This document shows positions 1-5,372 of a stretch of DNA of 5,372 nt, one piece after another. A program made the position numbers and the translations under genes. The notes beneath the pieces are model-generated. The model did no database searches and was not told the DNA's origin. It saw nothing but the letters and a program-made list of their open reading frames with translations. Numbering within the stretch: the stretch's first letter is position 1; every line of letters begins with the position of its first letter. The DNA is from Bacteroidia bacterium (GTDB lineage: Bacteria; Bacteroidota; Bacteroidia; NS11-12g; UBA955), in contig JALRLA010000172.1 in assembly GCA_023254645.1 (NCBI GenBank), positions 1 through 5,372 of the forward strand, written 5' to 3'.

Positions 1-1215
1 ATGATTGCCACCGAATTGGGTATCTATACTTGCAACGACATCTTTGCCGCATCACCTGTATGGACAGCCCAGCAGACGGGAATGGGCGCTGTTCGTACCA
101 TGGCTTTGAGAATGCGAGAATCTGATTACACGGTTATGGCCGTTTCTCACGGACGTGGCGTATTCACCAGTGATGCCTGGCGATTCGATTCTCCATTGGC
201 CAAGTTTTCTGTATCTGACACCCAGCTTTGCAGCGGCAAAAGCATAAGCATCAAAGACTTGTCCATCAACAACCCCAGTACCTATGCTTATTCTATAAGC
301 CCAAACAAAGGGTTCCGATATCTATCGGGTACAAATTCAAGCAGCCCTGAACCGTTCATTCTATTTGACAGCGCAGGCACTTACCAGATACGATTGGACA
401 TCAGCAATTCAGCCGGAGACGACAGCTTTCTCTTAACGAGTAAGATTCGCGTGGAATGGCAAGACAGCTTGCACGGAAGCCTAATTTCTTCTGAAAATCC
501 CATTTGCATTTCTTCAGCTTTGAGCTTGAGTATGGAAACCAATGGAAACAAAAGTGCTTCTCCCTTGACTTATCAATGGAGCGATAACGGGAGCAACCTA
601 AATGGGGAAAAGGGGAGTGTTCTTTCCATTAACAATGCTCAAAGAGGCCATTTGTACCGCTGCACGGTAACGTCAAGTAAGACAAATTGCATCGCTTCAT
701 CTGTCTATTCAGATAGCATCGATTTCAATCAGGAAGTCAAAGGCCTTGACAATCTTAGCATTCGCTTGAGTTGGGATACTTTGTATGCCGAACCACTGAG
801 AACACCAGGAGCTTACACCTGGTTCTGCAATGGGGCACAAGTAGGTTCTGGCAGCATTCACAAAATCACAAAAAATGGAAATTACCGCTGTGTTTTTGCC
901 GAGTCAGGCTGCCAAAGCGACTCTAGCAATCTTATGGCGTTCAAATCCTTGCGTGTATCTCAGGAATCCATTCCAACTAGCACAATCAAGCCGAACCCCA
1001 GCAATGGACGTTCTTATATTATGTTAAATAGCCAGGCCGCTCATTTGCACATACGGGACCTGGCTACTGGGCGACTAGTTCGACAACTGGAATTGAACAG
1101 CGATAGCAGAGGGACCGAGTTTGCTCTGGAAATGGAAGCAAAAGGAACCTTTACCGTTCAGCAGCTGAATGCCTTAGGCCAAATCATTAGCCAAGACATT
1201 TGGGTCTTGCAATGA
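1..1215 (+). CDS. Secreted multidomain protein with beta-propeller end, PKD/Ig-like domains and T9SS sorting domain (5' partial)
   Basis: This is the 3' part of a large exported protein; 404 residues are visible. Residues 1-60 look like the last blade of a BNR/sortilin-type beta-propeller: ATELGIYT, a W at 21, then SHGRGVFTS at 49-57, the usual closing motif of such repeats. Residues ~67-152 resemble a PKD domain (FDSAGTYQIRLDISNSAG). Residues ~155-240 and ~245-315 look Ig-like, with possible disulphide pairs such as C169/C221. Residues ~328-404 form a T9SS type A sorting domain, starting at KPNPSNG (330-336), with strands around LHIRDLATGRLV and a final short strand. By family knowledge this domain directs export across the outer membrane and is usually removed on attachment or release. 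The ATG at base 1 is probably internal, because a lone propeller blade and no signal peptide precede the rest. The target or ligand cannot be told from this part; adhesion or hydrolysis are both possible. The stop is TGA at 1213-1215, followed by a terminator. Confidence 0.88.
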   Translation: MIATELGIYTCNDIFAASPVWTAQQTGMGAVRTMALRMRESDYTVMAVSHGRGVFTSDAWRFDSPLAKFSVSDTQLCSGKSISIKDLSINNPSTYAYSISPNKGFRYLSGTNSSSPEPFILFDSAGTYQIRLDISNSAGDDSFLLTSKIRVEWQDSLHGSLISSENPICISSALSLSMETNGNKSASPLTYQWSDNGSNLNGEKGSVLSINNAQRGHLYRCTVTSSKTNCIASSVYSDSIDFNQEVKGLDNLSIRLSWDTLYAEPLRTPGAYTWFCNGAQVGSGSIHKITKNGNYRCVFAESGCQSDSSNLMAFKSLRVSQESIPTSTIKPNPSNGRSYIMLNSQAAHLHIRDLATGRLVRQLELNSDSRGTEFALEMEAKGTFTVQQLNALGQIISQDIWVLQ

Positions 1216-1252
1216 GCTGAGAATTGAAAAAATCAAATGATTTGAACTGAGG

Positions 1253-1282
1253 CCCGGGATTTTGCCAAATCCCGGGTTTTTT
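1253..1282 (+). terminator. Rho-independent terminator of the T9SS protein gene
   Basis: A perfect 10-bp stem (CCCGGGATTT at 1253-1262 with AAATCCCGGG at 1267-1276) closes a 4-base TGCC loop and is followed directly by six T (1277-1282). It lies 37 bases after the TGA of the upstream plus-strand gene, so it should end that transcript. Read on the minus strand the hairpin lacks a comparable T run, so it is mainly plus-directed. Confidence 0.93.
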
Positions 1283-1373
1283 ATTCCAGGCAAACTCAAA
1301 TCTGTCTAACACGGTTTGTCACGAACAATCTTGGGAATGGGAACAATCGTAGGGCGCCAGTGGGTCATGGCAG

Positions 1374-1390
1374 GCCGTGCACGGCACGGC
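1374..1390. repeat. GC-rich inverted repeat / hairpin in the spacer
   Basis: GCCGTGC (1374-1380) and GCACGGC (1384-1390) form a perfect 7-bp stem around a 3-base ACG loop. The left arm also pairs with an overlapping copy of the right arm (1379-1385), giving the perfect 12-base palindrome at 1374-1385. The element sits inside a GC-rich patch (1352-1390) that also contains the palindrome GGCGCC (1353-1358). No T run follows on either strand, so it is not a standard terminator. It could be a REP-like intergenic element, part of a small RNA, or a protein-binding site; none of these is proven. Confidence 0.6.
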
Positions 1391-1459
1391 AAGGTAATGC
1401 AATAGAATAGAGCTAGCGATCTGGTTTCATTCATCCAGTTTCTTGCATCATTGCCTAAT

Positions 1460-1475
1460 TGTAATATAATTTACA
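1460..1475. repeat. AT-rich dyad TGTAA-N6-TTACA
   Basis: TGTAA (1460-1464) and TTACA (1471-1475) are exact inverted arms around TATAAT (1465-1470). The shape is like a small operator, and the centre looks like a sigma70 -10 box. However, the major Bacteroidota sigma factor prefers a different -7 element (TAnnTTTG), no gene starts nearby in either direction, and the surroundings are AT-rich, so chance is a strong alternative. Confidence 0.25.
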
Positions 1476-1496
1476 TTATGTTAATTAAAAATTGCT

Positions 1497-1526
1497 AAAG
1501 AAACCCGGCACTGGGCCGGGCTTCTT
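1497..1526 (-). terminator. Rho-independent terminator of the gyrA-TPR operon
   Basis: Read on the minus strand, AAGAAGCCCGGC (1526 to 1515) pairs with GCCGGGTTTCTT (1509 to 1498) in a 12-bp stem with one G-U pair, around a CCAGT loop. The 3' arm is T-rich (TTTCTTT), which supplies the U-rich release tract inside and just after the stem. It begins 3 bases after the TAA of the TPR gene. On the plus strand the same hairpin is followed by CTTCTTCTATT, so it may also work weakly as a backstop for rightward read-through. Confidence 0.82.
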
Positions 1527-1529
1527 CTA

Positions 1530-3032
1530 TTAAATGCGTGTGTATGCGGCGGCTTTGTTACCGTTAGCTTCAGCTTCACTTACCACTTTTCCATCTACGA
1601 TGATTTGAATGGTCAGGCTTCCCTCTCCAATCAAACGAGCGGTCAGCATCAACTCACCAGAACGATCTTCGTAGTCAAAGGGTTTTTCCCAGCCATCAGC
1701 TGTTTCCGTCCATCCACTGTTGGGACTTGGCAAGTCAACACTGCTGGTTTTGCCCAATTTGTTGAAATATGAGATGCTCATTTTCTTGTTATCGGTCAAG
1801 ATGCGGTACACCACAGATGAACCGGTATAGATCTCGACGTCTTGCAACAAACGGCTCTGACCTAAATAAAAACTCACCTTTGATTCGTTATCCGTCTCCT
1901 GGTAGCACTGCATCAAGGCTCTGCACAAATTGACTTGATCCGTGACACTGTAATCGTAGTTATCACGAGCTACTTCTAAATATTCAATGGCTTCATCATA
2001 CAATTTAAATCGCTTTGTATCTCGCTCAACCCCAGACAAATCGTTCAATTTGCGACTTTCGAACTTCATCAAGGCCACACCCAAGTTGAAGTTCGCATCG
2101 TAGTGCAAAGGATCCAACTCAACGGCCTTGCGATAATCACTGATGGCTTCATCGTATCGCTCGTCTTCTTGCATCAAATACCCGCGGGTGTAGTACATAT
2201 TTGCAGAAGGATTGCCATTCGCCACACTGCGATTGATTTGAGCCGTTACGTCTTCCATCAAAGCATCTTCCATACCACGGGCCACGTACATATTCACCAA
2301 AATTTGGAAAATAGCGTTGTTGTGTTTGGTCGCTTCTAATGCTTGGCGAATGGCGGCTTCTGCCTTGGCCGTATCTCCATTTTTCTGATACACACGACTC
2401 AGAGTTTCTATAACCACAGGAGTGACTACCCCATCGTTGACCAAGCCCTGCAAAATGTTCATGCTTTTTTCATTGGAAGAATGCAATGAAGCTACTTGCG
2501 CCAAGGTTTCCTGCATGGTTTTCTTAGTGATTTTGCTGCGTTCCAAATTGCCAATCATGGCCGTATCCAAGTGATTATAAAGCTTGAGTAGCAACTCGTA
2601 ATATTCAGTCAATCCATCGTAATCTTCATTATTGTACAAAGAAGAAGACTCGTTGAAAACGGCAGCAAAACTGCGATTGACTTCAATATCGGCGCTTTCC
2701 AAATCGTCATAGCGCTTTTTAGCGGGACTCTCGTAGAAGGCCAAAATGCTCTCGCCTGAGATAAAGCCCGCTTTTTCGGCTAAGGGAGCTATGAGGCTGT
2801 CTCCTTTGGAATCGAACAAACGGCTATAAACCATTGATTTGATCAAGAACATGCGAGCGCTGTTGTACGTCTTTTCATTCACAGCCGCTTTGTCAATCTC
2901 TTCTTTGGCCAGCATCAATTCATCGACGGTTCCGCTTGCCAATGAATATTCTGCGCTATTGATAGAGCGTTCTTGAGCTTGCAATTGTGCCCCCATCATG
3001 CAAAGGGCGATCATCCATATTGATTTTTTCAT
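1530..3032 (-). CDS. Exported tetratricopeptide-repeat protein with C-terminal MmpS-like beta domain
   Basis: This is a 500-residue protein if it starts at the ATG at 3030-3032. That start is chosen because it gives a clean Sec signal peptide (KK at 2-3, hydrophobic core IWMIALCMMG, likely cleavage after LQA-19). The frame extends upstream only inside gyrA. C11 is preceded by IAL, a poor lipobox, so a lipoprotein is unlikely. The rest is mostly helical. Residues ~35-72 match the N-terminal TPR style common in Bacteroidota; ~205-235 is TPR-like; 275-308 is a textbook TPR (YYTRGYL, RYDEAISDYRKAVELDP); ~309-355 is another with an insert; ~363-395 is a weak one. Residues ~407-500 are beta-rich (MSISYFNKLGK, GWEKPFDY, GSLTIQIIVDGKVV), resembling the MmpS accessory-protein fold. 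TPRs usually mediate protein contacts, so a periplasmic scaffold role is likely, but no specific function is recognised. It lies 4 bases downstream of gyrA, presumably co-transcribed. Confidence 0.9.
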   Translation of the reverse strand: MKKSIWMIALCMMGAQLQAQERSINSAEYSLASGTVDELMLAKEEIDKAAVNEKTYNSARMFLIKSMVYSRLFDSKGDSLIAPLAEKAGFISGESILAFYESPAKKRYDDLESADIEVNRSFAAVFNESSSLYNNEDYDGLTEYYELLLKLYNHLDTAMIGNLERSKITKKTMQETLAQVASLHSSNEKSMNILQGLVNDGVVTPVVIETLSRVYQKNGDTAKAEAAIRQALEATKHNNAIFQILVNMYVARGMEDALMEDVTAQINRSVANGNPSANMYYTRGYLMQEDERYDEAISDYRKAVELDPLHYDANFNLGVALMKFESRKLNDLSGVERDTKRFKLYDEAIEYLEVARDNYDYSVTDQVNLCRALMQCYQETDNESKVSFYLGQSRLLQDVEIYTGSSVVYRILTDNKKMSISYFNKLGKTSSVDLPSPNSGWTETADGWEKPFDYEDRSGELMLTARLIGEGSLTIQIIVDGKVVSEAEANGNKAAAYTRI

Positions 3033-3047
3033 AGCCTTAGTTTTCAT
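3033..3047 (-). promoter_or_regulatory. gyrA stop / TPR start junction with alternative start
   Basis: On the minus strand the gyrA TAA (3039-3037) is followed by GGCT and then the ATG of the TPR gene (3032-3030). A second in-frame ATG at 3047-3045 would overlap the end of gyrA by 11 bases and add five residues (MKTKA) before the signal peptide. TAAGG just before the preferred start is at most a weak, too-close ribosome site, which is normal for Bacteroidota. The tight spacing suggests translational coupling, with ribosomes ending gyrA restarting on the TPR gene. Confidence 0.45.
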
Positions 3048-5372
3048 CGTTACTTTCCAAATCCGTGCCAGACTCGGGTGCTTGAAATTCAGTTCCATCA
3101 GTTTGACCATCAACTACTTGACCATCAACACCTTCTACCCCGTCTTGCTCTTCCTCATCCTCACTCTTTGGAGTACGGGTCACGCCCGCAATGCTATCGC
3201 CGTCTTTGATGTTGATCAATCGAACCCCTTGAGTGGCTCGACCCATGATGCGAAGGTTTTCAACGGCTGTTCGAATGGTCATTCCGCTTCGGCAAATGAT
3301 CATCAGACCATCTTCGTCTTTCACAGTCAAAATGCCTACCAAATCACCTGTTTTCTCCGTGATGGAAATGGTTTTCACACCCTTGCCTCCACGGCCGGTG
3401 ATGCGGTAGTCGTCCAAGTTGGTGCGTTTTCCGTATCCGCGTTCAGAGACCACCAAAATGGTCGAATTGTCTGTCTCAGGATTGACGCATACCATACCGA
3501 TGACCTCATCGTTGTCGTCTTCAAGAGTTACACCGCGAACACCAGCCGCTGTGCGTCCCATGGCGCGAACCTTAGCCTCAGGGAAGCGAATGGCTTTGCC
3601 CTTTCGCTTGGCGATCAGAACCTCGCTGGCACCGTCGGTCAAGCAAGCTTGAAGTAGCTCATCTCCTTCGCGCACGGTAATCGCGTTGATGCCATTGGAA
3701 CGAGGGCGAGAATAAGCTTCCAAAGACGTTTTCTTAACAGTACCGCGTTTGGTCACCATGATGATGAAGGTATTGTTGATGTATTCCTCGTCTTTGAGGT
3801 TTTGTACATTGATGTAAGCCTTGATTTTGTCGTCTGATGGAATATTGATCAAGTTCTGAATGGGTCTGCCCTTAGTCGCCTTGGCTCCTTCGGGAATTTC
3901 ATACACCTTCAACCAGAAACAACGACCTTGTTCCGTGAACAAAAGCAAGTAATTGTGGGTGCTAGCGATGAACAGGTGCTCCACGAAATCATCGTCTCTG
4001 TGCTTCACCCCTCTCAGTCCTTTACCGCCACGGTTTTGCTCTTTGTATTCAGCCAGTGGCGTGCGTTTGATGTATCCCATGTGAGAAATGGTAACGACTA
4101 CCTCTTCATTGGGTATCAAATCTTCGATGTTGATCTCTTCAGCATTGAATTCGATTTCGGTTCGGCGCTTGTCGCCGTACTTTTCTTTGATTTCGTTTGT
4201 CTCATCTTTGATGATCTGCATGCGCAAATCTTCAGAGGCCAAAATGCTCTCGAGGTAAAGAATTTCTTTCAACACTTCAGCATGTTCCGCACGGATTTTA
4301 TCGCGCTCCAGGCCAGTAAGGCGTTGCAAACGCATATCCAAAATCGCTTTTGATTGAATTTCACTCAACCCAAATTGCCCCATCAAACCATCGCGGGCTT
4401 CGTCGGGAGTTTTAGAGGCGCGAATCAAGGCAATGACAGCATCGAGGTTGTCAAGAGCTATGAGCAAACCTTCCAAAATGTGGATGCGCTTGCGGGCTTC
4501 GGACAATAAGTACTGTGTGCGGCGCTGAACGATCTCGTGACGATGATCGACAAAATGGCGAATCTGATCCTTGAGATTCAGCATCATGGGACGACCGCCC
4601 ACCAAGGCAATGTTGTTTACGGAGAAACTGCTTTGCAAGGGAGTAAACTTGTACAATTGATTCAGTACAATGTTTGGAATGGCATCGCGTTTCAAATCAA
4701 ACACCACTCGCATTCCCTGGCGACCGCTTTCATCGCGAACAGCCGATATACCATCAATCACCTTTTCATTGATCAAATCTACTGTCTTGATGATAATTTG
4801 AGAAGGCGTCACCTGATAGGGAACTTCTGTTACCACGATCATCTCTTTGCCTGTCTTTGAGATCTCGATTTCGGCTTTACCGCGCATGACAACGCGACCT
4901 CTGCCGGTTTCAAAAGCAGAGCGTATACCCTCTACCCCATAAATAATACCTCCAGTTGGAAAATCTGGGCCCTTAACGTGCTCCATCAACTCCTCGACTG
5001 TGATCTCATTGTTTTCGATATAGGCAATGATACCCTCGCATACCTCTGACAGGTTGTGGGGCGCCATATTGGTCGCCATACCCACAGCAATACCAGCCGC
5101 CCCGTTCACCAACAAACTGGGAATCTTCGCAGGCAACACAGAAGGCTCTTTCAAGCTTTCGTCAAAGTTGGGACGGAAGTCAACGGTATCCTTATCAATG
5201 TCGACCATCATCTCTTCGGCAATCTTGCGCAAACGAGCCTCGGTGTAACGCATGGCCGCCGGCGGATCCCCATCAATGGAACCAAAGTTTCCCTGTCCAT
5301 CTACGAAGGGGTAACGCAAGCTCCAATCTTGAGCCATACGAACCATGGTATCGTATACACTGCTGTCACCGT
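3037..5372 (-). CDS. gyrA: DNA gyrase subunit A (5' end beyond the window)
   Basis: GyrA is the DNA-breaking and rejoining subunit of the A2B2 type IIA topoisomerase that introduces negative supercoils using ATP. About 777 codons are visible; roughly 80 N-terminal residues lie past the right edge. The frame runs to the edge (GDSSVYDT at 5347-5370), so the ATG at 5344-5346 is internal, equal to E. coli position 89. The catalytic Arg-Tyr pair lies in AAMRYTE, with the Tyr (E. coli 122) at 5245-5247. The DNA-bending Ile (E. coli 174, in GIAVGMATN) is at 5089-5091. The coiled-coil and tower region follows, then a six-repeat C-terminal beta-pinwheel from about residue 413 of the fragment. QNRGGKG (4018-4038) is the GyrA box, which favours GyrA over ParC, and a partial echo GRGGKG lies at 3379-3396. 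The tail is acidic, with 16 Asp/Glu in the last ~45 residues. Ser83 and Asp87 equivalents of the quinolone region are the usual susceptible-type residues. Confidence 0.98.
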   Translation of the reverse strand, partial: GDSSVYDTMVRMAQDWSLRYPFVDGQGNFGSIDGDPPAAMRYTEARLRKIAEEMMVDIDKDTVDFRPNFDESLKEPSVLPAKIPSLLVNGAAGIAVGMATNMAPHNLSEVCEGIIAYIENNEITVEELMEHVKGPDFPTGGIIYGVEGIRSAFETGRGRVVMRGKAEIEISKTGKEMIVVTEVPYQVTPSQIIIKTVDLINEKVIDGISAVRDESGRQGMRVVFDLKRDAIPNIVLNQLYKFTPLQSSFSVNNIALVGGRPMMLNLKDQIRHFVDHRHEIVQRRTQYLLSEARKRIHILEGLLIALDNLDAVIALIRASKTPDEARDGLMGQFGLSEIQSKAILDMRLQRLTGLERDKIRAEHAEVLKEILYLESILASEDLRMQIIKDETNEIKEKYGDKRRTEIEFNAEEINIEDLIPNEEVVVTISHMGYIKRTPLAEYKEQNRGGKGLRGVKHRDDDFVEHLFIASTHNYLLLFTEQGRCFWLKVYEIPEGAKATKGRPIQNLINIPSDDKIKAYINVQNLKDEEYINNTFIIMVTKRGTVKKTSLEAYSRPRSNGINAITVREGDELLQACLTDGASEVLIAKRKGKAIRFPEAKVRAMGRTAAGVRGVTLEDDNDEVIGMVCVNPETDNSTILVVSERGYGKRTNLDDYRITGRGGKGVKTISITEKTGDLVGILTVKDEDGLMIICRSGMTIRTAVENLRIMGRATQGVRLINIKDGDSIAGVTRTPKSEDEEEQDGVEGVDGQVVDGQTDGTEFQAPESGTDLESNDEN
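3103..3129 (-). repeat. Short tandem repeat in the gyrA acidic tail
   Basis: The 12-base unit TTGACCATCAAC (plus-strand reading) occurs at 3103-3114 and again at 3118-3129, a 15-base period that keeps frame. In the protein it gives VDGQ-V-VDGQ followed by a degenerate TDGTE. It lies in the disordered acidic tail of GyrA, where in-frame repeat gain is tolerated, and probably arose by replication slippage. Confidence 0.7.

Larger units (their letters stand above)
1283..1496. other. Convergent intergenic spacer between two terminators
   Basis: About 214 bases lie between the two facing terminators, with no credible gene. The interval is uneven in composition. An 8-base direct repeat, GAACAATC, occurs at 1323-1330 and 1341-1348. 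A GC-rich patch runs from 1352 to 1390, at about three quarters G+C. From about 1456 onward it is strongly AT-rich, with a TGTAA/TTACA dyad and the 8-base palindrome TTAATTAA (1481-1488). Because both flanking genes point into the spacer, no promoter is required here. A small RNA or an intergenic repeat family could still be hidden in it, but the sequence alone does not show one. Confidence 0.7.

Noticed and set aside
1337..1405. A 22-codon plus-strand frame (begins MGTIVGRQWVMAG) across the GC-rich spacer patch
   Set aside because: It follows a strong terminator and has no visible ribosome site or promoter. The palindromic DNA explains its composition better than coding would.
1465..1470. 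TATAAT as a promoter -10 box
   Set aside because: No gene starts downstream in either direction, and Bacteroidota use a different main promoter consensus; the surrounding AT-richness makes the match likely by chance.
3033..3113. A longer TPR protein starting at 3113
   Set aside because: The extra 27 residues overlap the gyrA tail in another frame and would bury the signal peptide inside the protein, so the start at 3032 is preferred.
2998..3657. A 219-codon open frame on the plus strand opposite the gyrA end and the TPR start
   Set aside because: It lies wholly antisense to two well-supported genes, resembles no family I know, and its open state follows from the codon use of gyrA on the other strand.
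2738..4252. An identical 17-base stretch (AGGCCAAAATGCTCTCG) at 2738-2754 in the TPR gene and 4236-4252 in gyrA
   Set aside because: Both copies encode ESILA in the same frame with the same codons. The flanks differ at once, so shared codon preference and chance are sufficient.
3928..4353. A 141-codon plus-strand open frame inside gyrA
   Set aside because: Antisense to the conserved gyrase coiled-coil and pinwheel region, with no recognisable domain; the same applies to the smaller plus-strand frames at 4537-4860 and 5027-5248.

Overview
The window looks like a stretch of chromosome from a Bacteroidota bacterium, probably of the Flavobacteriia/Cytophagia type. Three things point there. The first gene ends in a type IX secretion (T9SS) C-terminal sorting domain, which is specific to this phylum. 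The GyrA sequence has phylum-typical wording around the active site ([14 protein letters not shown]). The genes lack clear Shine-Dalgarno sites. The window reads as ordinary core chromosome: I see no mobile element, CRISPR array, tRNA or rRNA.

Layout. (a) Bases 1-1215 on the plus strand hold the 3' part of a large secreted multidomain protein: the end of a BNR/sortilin-like beta-propeller, a PKD-like domain, two Ig-like segments and a T9SS type A sorting domain. (b) Bases 1216-1529 are a convergent intergenic spacer. A strong rho-independent terminator for the plus-strand gene (1253-1282) and one for the minus-strand operon (1497-1526) bracket about 214 bases without a convincing gene. This interval holds a GC-rich patch with a perfect 7-bp hairpin and, further on, an AT-rich dyad. 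(c) Bases 1530-3032 on the minus strand encode an exported 500-residue TPR protein with a C-terminal beta-rich domain that resembles MmpS-type accessory domains. (d) Bases 3037-5372 on the minus strand are gyrA, DNA gyrase subunit A, lacking only about the first 80 residues, which lie beyond the right edge.

Function together. gyrA is transcribed leftward, and the TPR gene starts 4 bases after its stop codon, so the two almost certainly share a transcript that ends at the 1497-1526 hairpin. Their products work in different compartments (gyrase in the cytoplasm, TPR protein in the envelope), so the pairing looks like shared transcription rather than a shared pathway. The plus-strand gene is an independent, convergent unit. 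I find no clear new biological system here. The most worthwhile second looks are the GC-rich structured patch in the spacer and the unusual domain pairing of the TPR protein.
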